Assembly: GCF_002078875.1 (NCBI RefSeq)
Contig: NC_034409.1
Coordinates: forward strand, 110,353,980 to 110,417,979
Reading direction: 5' to 3'
Origin: Numida meleagris
Taxonomy: Eukaryota > Chordata > Aves > Galliformes > Numididae
DNA: 64,000 nucleotides
Shown: in pieces, positions 1 through 11,754 of the stretch
How positions within the stretch are numbered: the stretch's first letter is position 1
How the letters are laid out: each line of letters opens with the position of its first letter
Program-made: the position numbers and the translations under genes
The notes under the pieces: generated by a model
Database searches by the model: none
The model's input: only the letters and a program-made list of their open reading frames with translations
What the model was told of the DNA's origin: nothing

Positions 1-1024
1 ATTACTCTTGATTTATACTAATATAAAAATGAGAAGATGCAGGATCCCTATGCGCATTTAGAGCCAAAATGTTTGCAGCAATTTAGGTGCAAATGCACCT
101 ACGTCTGGTAGGTACAAATAGAGGGAAGGAGAGAAGGGGACAGGGCAGACATGAGTCAGCTGAGCACTGGCAATGCAAAGAGTGGTGCAGCTCTGCCCTT
201 TCAGCTCTTCTGGAAGGGCTGCAGGAACCCCATTAGCACTGTCTTTGTGCCAGAACAACTGTCATCTAGAAAGTTTCAGAACGGCATTTCTACAGATGAC
301 TAGTTTCATTGGGTTTGTCCTGCTCAGTTTACCGAAGTGGTAGATTAGGACAGTCATTGCTTTTCATTTATCTCCTCCCTTTTATCTTGCCAGTAGGTAG
401 TGCTGCTGCTCACACTAGCCACTTCAGGAGGTTCTCATCCCCCTTCTGTGACAGCAGCTCCTCTGGGGTCCTGGGCATTTACTTTTGAATTCTTCTAATT
501 TAATGTAATGCCAGTGAAAGCAGGAGGAATAGCTGTGTGATCCTGCCTTTAATCCCAAAGGTTAGATCAAGCCTGGGTAGCAAAAGCTTGAATTTCCTTG
601 TCTTTCCTCAGTGTCTTTCAGAAGCACATATGAGGCAGCTCTGTCTTTGTCTGCCCTGCTGAGCCCCCCAGGGACAGCATGTATTATAGCATGCCCATGC
701 TAGGTCTGCTACCAGATTTGGAGCCACTAGACAGCCTCAGCATCTGGCTGCTGACTGTGTTCATTCTGAGCCAAGAATCAAGAAAAGGATCCTGCTTGTC
801 CACTACGTGTTTCTCAGTCTCATTTAACCTGGTTCCAAAGGGCTGGGAGGTGGCATGTTTGGAAACCTTGCCATGGTATGGCGATCTCCCTCCTTCAGCA
901 CTCCCACATCCTGCTGGTTTGAGTTAGCCAGCATTCTTAGCTTTGTTTTACTTTGTTTTTAGCTTCTAAAATCATTTCTATAGAGTGGAGGGGCTTTTTC
1001 CTCCCAAGAAAACAACAGTACTTA

Positions 1025-1225
1025 ACATGTGTAAGATGCTTTTCACCTTTTCACCCAGTTAACTAATTAATCCTTGCAACATTCCTGAGAGGAAAGCAAA
1101 ATTATCTCACTTCTGCACGTGGGGAAACTAAGGCAGAAAGGTGAAGCAAATTGCTTAAGGCCAGTGAGAGATTTAGGATCACAAACACAGGAGTTTTCCA
1201 GCTCCTGGTGCTGCATTCAGGCAAG
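1025..1225 (+). mobile_element. MIR-like CORE-SINE relic
   Basis: The block reads like a decayed MIR. It has a 'taatccttgcaacattcc' segment, then 'ggggaaactaaggcagaaaggt', 'aagcaaattgcttaagg' and a 'caggagttttccagctcctgg' segment. These are in the order known for MIR: '..aatcctcacaac..', '..gaggaaactgaggc..', '..aacttgcccaagg..', 'aacccagg..'. The divergence is high, as expected of an element older than the bird-mammal split. The family name is from memory; a RepeatMasker run would settle it. Confidence 0.65.
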
Positions 1226-2099
1226 CAGAGCAAGTCTCCAATGGGTAAAACAGGCTGCAGGCATGATGTCCCCTGCACGCAATAGTGTTTCTGTGAGGTA
1301 TGCAGAGAGGCTGATGCTCAGACCTGGGAAGATGTGAAGGAGGGACAAGCAGACGAGCCCTGTCTCTTTCCTGGCTCGAGCTCTGGTCCCGTTCTAACTG
1401 TGCTCCTTTGCTACATGTGAGCTAGCTGCATACAATGTGCAGCAAGGGGAGCTGCAGGATGCAGCTGAAAGGAGTTTTGCGGCAGCTGTGGCAAGGCAGG
1501 GCCTGTAATTGGGAAGCAACATGAAGATAGAGTCCCGCATCTCCTGCAAAGATATAATGGAGACGCGATGTGCTATGCCTGTCATCCAGGGGAATAAATA
1601 AGAACATTCCTCTGCCTGTCCTAGGGCGCTTCCACCTCAAGAGAGGATGTGAGCAACTTTTCTGGTAATTTTTTTTTACTGGTACTGTGCTCATTCTGCT
1701 TATAACGGTTCCACTTGTTCCAGAATGACAATGAGCAGCCTTATCACAGCACTAGACAAGGAGCCAAGTTCTCCTAGCACTGACAGCCGTGCACTGAGAC
1801 CCTGCTGCGCTTCAGAGGAGCTGCTCAAGCTTTCTGCTGCTGCAGCTCTGCACTGAACACACCCAAATATCTGTCTATGGACCAGCTGAGAGGGAAATGA
1901 GAGCATCTATGCAGCAACCAGCAAGGAAACTTTGCTCTACCATCAGCCAGCATTATTAAAGGCATTCCTTAAGGGAAGTCTGCACCAGCACTTTGGTCTT
2001 TTTATTAATAACAAGCATTCCTGCTTTTACTGAACAGGAGGATTGGTGACTGAGGAATTAACATCATCCCTCCAAACTTGTCAAATCTTTCTTCTGGTT

Positions 2100-2400
2100 C
2101 CAGAGTCCCTGTTTTAAAACAAAGCAAAAAGAGAACCAGAAATATGGCAATTGAGTGCCAATAATTTTTAGCTCTGCGCTGGGGCAAATTGTGCCAAGCA
2201 TTTTGTGAGAGAAGGACAACAGAGGACAATCTATCGGTGCAGCATACATCAACGTATTAAAAAAATGCAAGTAGTGGGGAAAGCTTTTAATTTGAATGAT
2301 ATCGGTGCCCACAAGCACGACAATAATTAAAGGTCTGCCAGCACAGCTATTATACATTCTGGTTTAGTGCATTTAATATCTCGGCTGCTTCAAATCAGAT
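2100..2400. promoter_or_regulatory. CNE-like AT-rich block
   Basis: About 300 bp of low-repeat, AT-rich sequence dense in homeodomain-type cores (for example 'caattgagtgccaataatttttag' near 2,150, plus 'taattaaagg' and 'catttaatat' further on). No open frame of note crosses it. It has the style of a conserved enhancer, but conservation has not been tested. Confidence 0.3.
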
Positions 2401-3166
2401 CAGCCTGATGGCTGGCAAGCGTGTTTCCACTCTGGATGCAAATCAAAGTCGCGCACACCGTTCTGAAGCCTCGCTTCAAGAGTGGGACTTTTTTGCATAG
2501 GACAGGACAGACTGTCCTTCGTCCTTGCTGTGCAGCTCTGTGCTGCTGGTATGCTTCCACCACCCAGGAAAGAGGAGAATGAATGATTCTCCTTAGGGTT
2601 AGACTGAAAAGACATTGTGCCCTTCTTGAGAGTCATTTTTCTGCTTCTCAGAGCTTCCCTTCTGTCCTTCACTGGACAGGGGTGTGCTCCGTGGCATGGC
2701 TTGGATGCTCCCTCCCTTTTGGGTCATCATGAGGGCAAGCAAAGGGATACAGTCCTTCCTTCCCCTCCAGTCCAGTGCTGGTGGCTGGCAGAACACCTTG
2801 GGCTGCATTGCATTCAGATCATCCTTGATGAGCTTGTTGTGAGGCTGCAGCCATCTCTAACAGGGGTGGGTGGGCAACCAAGGGTTTCCCTTCCATTTTC
2901 TGGTCCTTCTATTCCCACAGAACTGTGGGACCTCCTTGGGAAACTAGCCTGGAGCAGCACTGGCACAGAACCAAGGTGGATGGAAATAAATGATCACTTT
3001 TGCAAATAGTAATTTACAACACTATGAAAAACAAGCCAACAACTTGTTTTATTTAAATTTCAGGGAGGTGAGGAAGAAGCAAGAGACTAGCAAGTTATGT
3101 GACTAGTGTTACTATGAACATCTAGCTTTCACGTCTCTCACTTCCTTCACACTCTGCCTTCCCTTT

Positions 3167-3280
3167 TAGACCGTAACCCAATGAGGGCAGGAGCTGTCTC
3201 TCATGGGTGCTTACATAGATCTGAGCACAACAACACTCTTTGGATCCTCCCAGCCCTACTGCAGTACAATTGGTGGTGAT
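3167..3280 (+). mobile_element. Ancient SINE 3'-tail relic (MIR/L2-like)
   Basis: The order of words 'tagaccgtaa', 'gggcagga.ctgtctct', 'acatagatctgagcacaa', 'ggatcct' and 'tactgcagtacaattggtggtga' matches the tail of amniote MIR/L2-type SINEs ('gactgtaagctc..gggcagggactgtctct..tacagcgcctagcacaatgggg..ctactgtaatacaaataataa'). It is strongly diverged and has no target duplication left. Confidence 0.5.
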
Positions 3281-4289
3281 GTTCTAGACAGAGGTTTCAA
3301 CTCATAAGACACTGAAAGTGCCCCGAAGGTCAGAGGGAGGCAGTACATGCTGAGACCTGGGGAACATTAAGGAGCAGCGCAATTAGATGGTTGGGGGTCA
3401 GCAGTCAGATTGCTGGGTCTGACATCACCCAGCAAAAGTGTGACCTTGTTAGGATTAAAAAGTGAAGGGTTCGAGGGAGTCTGATGGGGAACAGGAGGGA
3501 GGGAAGGAGGTCAAATGAGGGTATCCATAGACAAACAAATACAAAGGTTAAAAAAATCTCATGGTGGTTTTCTTTGCCATCTGCTCTTGTACAAATTCAG
3601 TCTCCTGGAAATTACATACGAATAATTTTTCCCCCCCCAAGAGACACGGTAAACGACTGTGCATGCATTTCTAGACTGTTGTGAAGGCAAGGTAAATTAT
3701 CAAAGCATTTCAAGAAAATGTTTCCTCGTATATTTGCAATGGACTAGGGAAGGAATGCATCACCAGTTCATATAAGGCAGAAATCCCCTCTTCAGTGGTG
3801 AGATGTCTCTCGTGCTGTCCTAATTTGGTCACACAGCACACCCTTGTTTTGAGGGTGCTCTCTCATGTCTTCACTGCTCCTCGGGGAGGTGTGATTTCAT
3901 AGAGCAGCCTTTCCTTCAGTGGGAGACATTAATAAGGGCTCTGTCTCTTTGCCCCTTTTCATGCACACTGTGGGGACTGATTAACTTTAAAGCCTTTCGC
4001 ACTCTGTCAAATGGTTCAAAAGTTATTAGGAGCAGGTATCTACCTTAGCAATGTAGTGTGCTGGAGAGTTTTTTTTGTGTGTGTGTAAATTCTCCTTGCC
4101 TCCTGACTTAAGAGTCTTGCAGTTGCATTCAAGCATCAGCCTGGTCATGGCAGTGACCATCTCTGAGCCATCTCCCCCTTAGCATCACTGCAGCAGGTTA
4201 CACCAGCGTGTCCACACAGCGTCTGAAATCATACCAGCCTTGTCTCCAGAACAAACAAGACTAAAAGCAACGCCAGCCCTGGTCAAGTG

Positions 4290-4440
4290 CTGTTGGCTAG
4301 GTTCTGTTGTTAGCTAATGAACAGCACGAAACAGCATCAGTTTTAGTGACTATGCTGTTAATTTTAATAAGAGTTTTGTTTTATGCTGATCTCTGTAATG
4401 ATTAGTTTAAATATTGCTGCCTGCTATTAATTGGTGGCTG
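4290..4440. promoter_or_regulatory. CNE-like block with homeodomain cores
   Basis: AT-rich and low-complexity-free, with several TAAT/ATTA cores in 150 bp ('gttaattttaataag', 'aatgattagttta', 'tattaattgg'). It ends where GC rises sharply at 4,440. Enhancer-like in style only. Confidence 0.3.
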
Positions 4441-5202
4441 CGCCGTCTGCCCGGCTGCGTGCTGCCAACGCACCGTGCTGGGGCTGCTCCCAGCAGCGAG
4501 CTCTGCCAAGCAGAGCCCACGTGCAGGCAGGCTCATGCAAAGAGCTGCGGTCTGACAGGAAATCAGAGTGAGCACGCTTCCATTTCTGTTGTGCCCTCAC
4601 CCTCAGGGTGTTATTACCCAAACCCAGGCAGCTTGTCTGGTTATACCTGTTCTCCAGTGCCGTACTGCACTGGCTCATACTTCTTACTCTTTTTCATTCC
4701 TTCCTTGCTTACCTGCTAGATTTGGTACGCTGGAAGTGCCCTGAGCCTTCTTTCCTGGAGGCCTGCTCCCTTTCCACAACATCCAGCTTTTATCATTCCA
4801 GCTCTGATGGAAGCTGCTCCTCTGCCGCACTGCTCCTTGGCTGCAGGCATGTGCCAGATTGCGAGTTAATGTATGGGGAGAGTCGAGCATGCAGCTTGAT
4901 TTAGGGAAAAGCATCCAAAGCCAGGGCCTGGATCAGAGCACCTTGAAGAGGCTGTCAAGTAAAAAACTTCACACACAGGCAGTAAGCTGGACACCAAGTT
5001 GGCCCATCACCAGGTCGATGATGCTAGATGGAAAAATGTCACATCCTCCTCTATCTACCCTCCAGCAAGGGTTTTGTCAGGATACTACCCCATCACCTTG
5101 GTGGTTCTAGCTGTCTGCGCATCCCAGTGGTTTTGGAGGCTACCGTTTCCCTTCATCCTGCCAAGCATGCCACGGCTCTGCATCCACTCCCACTAGAATC
5201 AA

Positions 5203-6105
5203 CGAATCACAGAATCATTAAGGTTGGAAAAGACCTCTAAGATCACCTAGTCCAACCACCAGCTCACCCCCACCATGCCCACTGCCCATGTCCCTCAGTG
5301 CCACATCCACATGGCTCTTGAACACCTCCAGGGACAGTGACTATCCCACCACCCTGGGCAGCCTGTGCCACTGCCTCACTGCTCCTTCTGAGAAGAAATT
5401 GTTTCTAATATCCAACCTGAACCTCACTGGCACAGCTTGAGGCCATTCCCTCTTATCCCATCGCTGTCACCTGGGAGAAGAGACCGACCACCACTTCACC
5501 ACAACCTCCTTTCAGGTGGCTGTAGAGTGACAAGGTCTCCCCTGAGCCTCCCCTTCTCCAGACTGAACAATCCCATTTCCCCAGCAGCCCCTCCATTAGT
5601 CTTGTGCTCCAGACCCCTCACCAGCTCTGCTGCCCTTCTCTGGACACACTCCAGGGCCTCGATGTCTTTCTTGTAGTGAGGGGCTCAAAACTGAACACAG
5701 CACTCACTCAAGGTGCAGCTTCACCAGAGCTGAGTACAGAGGGATGATCACCTCCCTGCTCCAGCTGGCTGCACTATTTCTGATACAAGCCAGGATGCTA
5801 TTGGCCTTCTTGGCCACCTGGGCATGCTACTGGCTCATGTTCAGCCAAGTGTTGACCAACACCCCCAGATCCTTTTCTTCCACACAGTCTTCCAGCCACT
5901 TTGCCCCAAGCCTGAAGTGTTGCATGGGGTTGATGTGACTAAAGTGCAGGACCCAGCACTTGGTCATGTTAAAGCTCATACAATTGTCCTCAGCCCACTG
6001 ATCCCGCCTGTCCAGATCCCTCTGTAGGGCCTTCCTACCCTCAGGCAGATCGACACTTCCCACCAACTTCATGTCATCTGCAAACTTACTGAGGGTGCAC
6101 TTGAT
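5203..6105 (-). mobile_element. CR1 LINE, 3' part with RT tail
   Basis: This is the longest CR1 copy in the window (about 0.9 kb), inserted in reverse. The left end carries the reversed CR1 terminus ('gaatcacagaatcattaaggttggaaaagacc'). On the minus strand it encodes the C-terminal part of the CR1 ORF2 protein: the stretch at 5,827-6,072 reads [20 protein letters not shown] and later EEKDLGVLV, both hallmarks of the avian CR1 reverse-transcriptase domain. The frame is broken downstream, so the copy is a dead 5'-truncated insertion. The 5' truncation falls near 6,105, typical of target-primed reverse transcription. The subfamily looks like the abundant galliform D/F-type group, but this needs RepeatMasker. 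Confidence 0.95.
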
Positions 6106-6813
6106 CTGACAAAGATCCCTCTAAGAGATTCCCTAAAATCTCTCTAAATCTTTTTCTGTCAGCCCTCTTAGGTCAACATAGTTTCACTAGCTCTCAGGTG
6201 GGCAGCACCCTCAAAAGGAGCGGAGAAGAGATGCAGGATATGATATGAAGTTAACATCAGGTCCCATCATTGCCTGCTCTAGCCAGAAAGGCCTGCACAC
6301 AGGAGAGGAACCATGCCATGTATTCAGTGTTTTGGCAACAGCTGAGCCCACAGGGGCGACACAGCTACAGTCCTTCAGAGTCCCTCACGATCTCAGAAAC
6401 ATCACTGAGGCTCTCAGGGCAAACAGTAGTATCAGGGAGCTCCAAAACCTCCCTCAGCACAGTGCTTGTAGCTGTGGGCTTGGGCTGGGTGCTGGGGGCC
6501 TTGGCTCAGGCTGTGTGTGGGGAGGGCTGAGGAGAAGCTGGAGCGTAAAGCAGATGGCATGGAAGCAGATTTGTCCCAAAAAGGAGGGAACTGGAGAGGC
6601 ATGTATCAGAGCAGCCTGAGAGGGGATCACAGCAGCAAGAGCAATAACGCAGCTTTTTTGCTCCAGAATAAAAAGAGGGAGTTAGATTGACATGCAGATA
6701 TCGCTGCTGGCAGATACGGTTTCCAGGGAGTTTCCAGCAGCACTATTAATAAATAACAGTTTTTATTATACACTTTCCACTTCAGAGCCATTCCTGTTCT
6801 CACTGCCTTTTTT

Positions 6814-6815
<2 letters not shown>

Positions 6816-6854
<39 letters not shown>
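6816..6854. repeat. Poly(T) run, 39 bp
   Basis: Uninterrupted T homopolymer preceded by a short T/C-rich lead-in. No retrocopy body is recognisable on either side, so it is treated as a simple repeat rather than the tail of a processed pseudogene. Confidence 0.9.
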
Positions 6855-6861
<7 letters not shown>

Positions 6862-7384
6862 AAGGAGCACTGCTGCAGGAGTCTTTTGGGGCACCTGTCT
6901 TTCTAATGCATAAATTTACTCAACTCTTCTTCAGGTCACTAGCATAATTTGGGGGTAATTTCCACATCTTTCAGCATTTGGACATTGCATTTGTTTGCAC
7001 CCAGCATCACAGAAAGGCCACGAGAGGAAATGCCAAGGATGGGAAGAAAGTATATTCTGCTGGTTGCTGGGTGGTGTAGGGATTTCTGTACACCTCCTAG
7101 GCATAAAACAGAACAGCCCCCAGGCCAGGCCAGGCCCATCCCTGCTTGGTCTGTGTCTCCCCACAGAACATCAAAGTTGCCAAACAGCTTCCAGCTCTCT
7201 GGGATAAAAGAGGTGGCAGATGCACGTGGGTATCTTTGAAACAGTGTACCTTTGTCCTTCCAGTTAGCTTTCTCTCCTGGGGTTGCTGAAAGCCAAATTT
7301 GCTCTCTGGAAACAGCAGGATGTGAATGGAGCAATGTAGCCAGAGACTCTGCTCTTGGGAAATGTCTGGGGAGCTGCAAAATAG

Positions 7385-7620
7385 CAAAGCTAAACACGAT
7401 AAATCTTACCTGAATGCCTGCATTAAAATCACATTGGGGCAGCCCATTTGTGAATTACATGCTTGTGATCAGAGAGTAACTTCCATTATTTTTAATGTAA
7501 TGGCAAAGCCAATAGGCAGCACAGCAGATGAATGGGAAATTGATCATCCCTTCTGGACAGATCCCACTATATTACGAAATCTATGTACATGACCTAGATA
7601 CTACAGTGATGAATGTTTTG
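7385..7620. promoter_or_regulatory. CNE-like block
   Basis: AT-rich, repeat-free sequence with 'ttaatgtaatggcaaagcc' near 7,492, a CCAAT-type 'agccaatagg' just after, and several TAAT-type cores. It resembles the deeply conserved elements that flank developmental regulators. Not tested by alignment. Confidence 0.35.
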
Positions 7621-9119
7621 GAGATGTTTATACATTAGATTAGACTCACGTTGTTTAGGACACAGCAGCTGAATTCTGGAGCTGAGCCTTTGGAGTTTAT
7701 GACTTGCACTGAGTTTTCTGACTAGCACAGTTCATTCTGTTTTTTAATGGATTTTGCTCCAACAAATATCTACACATGCTAGCAGCCTTAAAAGTTCACA
7801 GATAAAGATTTTTTCTTGCATGGATGGTTTTTTTCTTAAATCTTTTTTATCTTTTTTAAAGGTCACTGTACATAAAAGATTCCAATAACTAAAATCACCT
7901 TCCTATCAGAGTCATATTCAGATATTTGATAGGCAAGTTGAGGTACTACAAGTACTGCCTCTTCATGCCTAAACCTATGCAATCTACCCTTCTCTCTCAT
8001 AGTTTGAAAAAACACTCCTGAATTGTTTTTTCACAGATAAGGAATGATCTTATACTGAAGCCCAGACCATGCTCTCCAGGCCAGCCTTCACTCAAGTGCA
8101 CCCAAGGTTAGAATGGTGTTTTCTACCTACCTAGGGACATCTTGCAACTTTTCTCCCACAGCATACAGAAGCCCTCCTCGCCTGTTTCACTGAATGCTTC
8201 CACTCCGCAACAACTCTTTTCCTGAACAAAGCTAGGAAGATGAGGCAGGTGAGTAGTCATCCTCTGAGGACTTACCATGGCTGTATCTTTCCATCCGAAT
8301 GAAGCACTCACACGCCTCAAGCTGGCTTTGCTCCCTCATAGAGCCAGGCAGGTCTGCTAATACATCTGGGCTCTAGATTTTCATGCCTTGTTCATCTTCC
8401 ATCCCAACTGTGGCTTAATCTTTACTGGGAAATTAGTGTCTTTCTTTTGCATCCAACTCTCCCCTAAGAAGACAGCTCTCCTGGTTTTATAGAGTCTTCC
8501 CACCAGCAAAGATGAATGGGCTGAGTATTGCTGCTCTTTGGATGCAGCAGGGCACAGAAGCTGCCACGCTCGAGGCTCAGTGCAGTGCATCATGCCCTGC
8601 CAAAGGCAGGCAGGGTGCTTGGCGTGAGCTGCTCTGTGCTTTCCAAGGAACCACGTGTGCTCCAGGCAGTGGTAAGGGAGTAACCACAGCACAAGGCTTC
8701 AGCTACAAAAAAGAGAGGAATAGATGTTTGTCCGCCTGGGATGAGGAAGCAAATCATATTGGCAAATTCATCCAGCCTTGAAAGAAATGCGCTTCAATGC
8801 AGGGGTGTGGCTGCCTTTTCTGGTTCATGAGATGCTTACACCATTTTGGGACCCACCTCCCAGGTTTAGATGAACTGCCAAGACCCTTGGGGGAATACTT
8901 GTGTTAAAGCAGTATAGAAGTCTAATCCTCAAATTCCTGACATTTTGATAGATCATGGCACCATTACAATGCAGATTAAAAAGCATTTGTTACCTTTATT
9001 GTTTGTTTTATGGGCTAGATTAATGTCTCTATGTCACTTATTTCGCCAAATTCAATCATGGGTTCAAAACTCTAAAACGTGCGTGTGAAAAATGTTCAGT
9101 AGAGGATTTGCTATCTAAG

Positions 9120-9400
9120 ATTAAGCTCTGTGCTCTCAGCTGGGGTTAATTTAGGACCATTAATAATGTGTGGGTTGGACATAAGTTTTCAGGCACATAT
9201 TATTTTATTACCTGATCACATAATTAAAATGTCACTTATCAAGGCACAAATTTTAATGAAGTTAAAAGCACCTTGATGACATATTATTATTTGACCTGTT
9301 ATATAAGAGGATTATTTCCTGCCTGTTACTGATTGAGTTTCTTTAATAGCATGAAAATAACTGGTTTTCAATTAGCTTTCTCTTTGGAGAAGGGGCAAAA
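9120..9400. promoter_or_regulatory. CNE-like block, dense TAAT/ATTA cores
   Basis: About 280 bp with many homeodomain cores ('taataatg', 'tattattttatta', 'cataattaaaatg', 'tcaattagc') and no open frame or recognised repeat. The base composition changes at both ends. Confidence 0.35.
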
Positions 9401-10544
9401 CCTTCTTCATCCTTCTTATTACCTCCAGGACCCCTGCTAGCCGAGTTATGCTGAGAAGACCCTCTGCTTTTACACTGAGCTCATCAGCTTGCTCAGCTGC
9501 TAAGGAAAGGGTAAATGTTGTTAGTCTGTGATACAGTGTGTGAAAAGAGGGTCAGGAGGAAAAGGCTATAATTACAATGATATCCACTGAAGGTCTCTCA
9601 AATGGAAGCCTGTTCAGCTGAGGCTGGGGGAAGAGACTCAGGAGACAAAAGAAAAACATAGATTTTGAGTGACAACAAGGAGGGTGATAAGTTTATCAAG
9701 TACGTAAACACTGTTGGAAAGAGTGATCTGGCATGGGGCAAGATGCTCCTGTGGAAGTAGTGGGGAGGCACTAGCAAAGCACCATTTTACTAGGAGGGGC
9801 TTCCCGCTTCCTGAAAATAGTAGTAAGAAGTCACAGATCTCTGTGAAATGAGGCAAGATAAAAAAAAAAACAATATTTTTAAGGTGATATAAAAGCTTCA
9901 GAGTTAATTGTAAAGAGACAAAATGTAAGACTAACTAGCAACAAGAACGAAATTCCTGCTGAAGAGTCATGCTCTGTTGCAAGACATTCTCTGAAGAGTA
10001 GAAATTCTGTCATTTCAGACACTTAAAACTTATACAACAAAGCACTTGTGGGAATTAAGAGGGAGAGATCCTGCAAGGGAGAAAAGATGGAGCTCCAGTC
10101 ATGTATTACATATTATGGGTTTCTTTCCATTATGAAAAATTCTCCTTTTTTCCAAAGACCACCTTCCACCCCCTCCCTCTCGGCTGTTGATTCCATGGAC
10201 CAAAACGATGATGAGCACCTTGCTGCAGAGAACTTATGAGTGCCTAATTTTGAGCTGGAAAATGTTACAGCCCTCCACTCGCAGGCAGGACTTTGAGCTG
10301 AAATGTGTATCCTGCCTCTTCATCCATGGTTTCCTGCTGGGGTACATTTATTCCGTCAAAAATTCGCTACTAATTTACGCGTTGTTAATGATACCCAGCC
10401 TCTTGCTGGCTGAGAGAGGGGGATGCAACTGTCCATTTGGATTCCCGGGAGGTCCTTGAATGGCTGTGATAAGCACCAGCAATAGGACTTAGATAAAAAG
10501 AGAAGTTGCTAACTTTGTCCCAGTGAATTACAGTTACAATTTCC

Positions 10545-10800
10545 TTGAAAGATGAAAGGATTATTCAACTGATGGGGAATATAAAGCGACTCTCCTCAGA
10601 TTGAACTGAATCGTCTTTGCCCATTTCAACTCCATTGTTCCGTTTCTTAACAGCATGTGATAGAGTCCTAATGTTTCTTGCATTAAGTTACCCTGAAACC
10701 CATGACATAAATGACACAGATGCTCGTTTGTATGAGCTTTATGTGCATTGAGAGCCTATTCCCTGAAAGTGTTTAGATGCATAAAGATGCAGAGATACAC
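10545..10800. promoter_or_regulatory. CNE-like block
   Basis: Balanced, repeat-free, AT-leaning sequence ('ggattattcaact', 'ttgcattaagtta', 'cataaatgacac') upstream of the solo LTR. Enhancer-like in style only. Confidence 0.25.
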
Positions 10801-11015
10801 CCAGAGACATTTTTCTTAACTGCCCAAGGTTACAAATCCTCCTGGACTATCATTTCCAATACATTAAAATCGAATTGTTGGTAAGATTCTGACCGCAGTT
10901 GCTCTCACAGTGGACTATACCATTTTATAGGAAAGTTTCCCTTAATATTTCATTCTTCTTACTCATTATTGGGTAAGTCTGGATTTTGACCCACGTCAAA
11001 TCACAAGATTCCTAC

Positions 11016-11545
11016 TGTCATGGTTTTATGATTTTCGGTTATTGGTACTCCACATCATAACATCATGTAGTGAATGTACCTGGTTCTCAGAAGAGAAGGA
11101 CTACTACGTTCCCCACGGCACTTTGCTCCTTTGTTACCATTTTCCAGCCGGAGGGAAAAGATAAAAGCTCACAGTATAAAAACTTGCAGATCACGAGACC
11201 TCATCCCTTTTTTCCGCCGTCTCTCGTCTTGGCAGCACCTCGCTCTCCAGCCGTCTTATCGTCGGTAGTAGAGTAAGGCCTACCTTGATTTTGGGACATT
11301 CTCTCTCTCTGTATTGGATTTATCAGCTTAAATTGTAAGTATATGGTACTATAGTGTGTTGTTTTGCATTCCGATATCTTATTTAGTAAATTAGTTTGTT
11401 TCTCCTCAGATTGTTGCCACTGTTCTTTGCTCTCAGGGCCATCTCCCTACCCTTTTCCCCTTTCCCCTTTTCCCGGGACGTGGGCCCGTGGGTCCCCCGT
11501 CCCCTTCATCACGGAATCGGGCCTAATGCCCGTAAACCGTTGACA
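11016..11545 (+). mobile_element. Solo LTR of an avian endogenous retrovirus
   Basis: This 530-bp element begins TGTCATGG and ends TTGACA, giving the TG...CA ends of a retroviral LTR, and is flanked by a perfect 5-bp duplication (CCTAC). A TATA box (TATAAAA, 11,175-11,181) lies a third of the way in, which sets the plus orientation and marks the U3/R boundary region. A pyrimidine-rich tract ('cccttttcccctttccccttttccc', about 11,450-11,474) lies in the right third. There is no primer-binding site, gag, pol or env around it, so the internal part was probably lost by LTR-LTR recombination. The 'tgtcatggtt' start is shared by several bird ERV LTR families; I do not assign the family. Confidence 0.88.
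11175..11181 (+). promoter_or_regulatory. LTR TATA box
   Basis: TATAAAA inside the solo LTR, with 'cttgcagatcacgag' downstream where the R region would start. It could still drive transcription into the flank on the plus strand. Confidence 0.6.
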
Positions 11546-11754
11546 CCTACAGAATAGGAATATAAAGAATATAAAGTCCCCCAAATTGTTGGGCTTTAAG
11601 ATACAAGTGCTATGTTTCTCCTAGAAGAGTACCACAGAGGCTGATTCCTTAGGATATAAAGAACGTGTGTTTATGGATAGGAATTAATTTACCTTTGATA
11701 ACTTCAACATTTTTTATTTTATAATGACCAGGAGCTTTTAACAGAAGTTAAAAG

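Larger units (their letters stand above)
1..5202. other. Gene-free flank, left end
   Basis: No coding region is supported. Open frames here are short, lack recognisable domains and show no codon bias. The stretch holds a MIR-like relic (1,025-1,225), a second SINE-tail relic (3,167-3,280), a short TG run near 4,070 and two AT-rich motif-dense blocks (2,100-2,400 and 4,290-4,440), each listed separately. In 1-1,024, 1,226-2,099, 2,401-3,166, 3,281-4,289 and 4,441-5,202 I see only unique-looking noncoding DNA. Confidence 0.7.
6106..11010. other. Gene-free flank between CR1 and solo LTR
   Basis: No coding sequence supported. It holds a 39-bp T run (6,816-6,854) and CNE-like blocks at 7,385-7,620, 9,120-9,400 and 10,545-10,800, listed separately. 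The remaining parts (6,106-6,815, 6,855-7,384, 7,621-9,119, 9,401-10,544 and 10,801-11,010) look like unique noncoding DNA with no feature I can name. Confidence 0.65.
11011..11550. repeat. Target-site duplication of solo LTR (CCTAC)
   Basis: CCTAC occurs directly before the LTR (11,011-11,015) and directly after it (11,546-11,550). A perfect 5-bp duplication shows integrase-mediated insertion and little decay since. Confidence 0.85.

Noticed and set aside
2617..3009. 130-codon frame
   Set aside because: Also open on the other strand in part; no domain or start context.
5827..6072. Reverse-transcriptase-like reading frame as a host gene
   Set aside because: It is the C-terminal part of the CR1 ORF2 protein inside a dead LINE copy.
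6816..6854. Poly(T) run as tail of a processed pseudogene on the minus strand
   Set aside because: No gene-derived body and no target duplication beside it.
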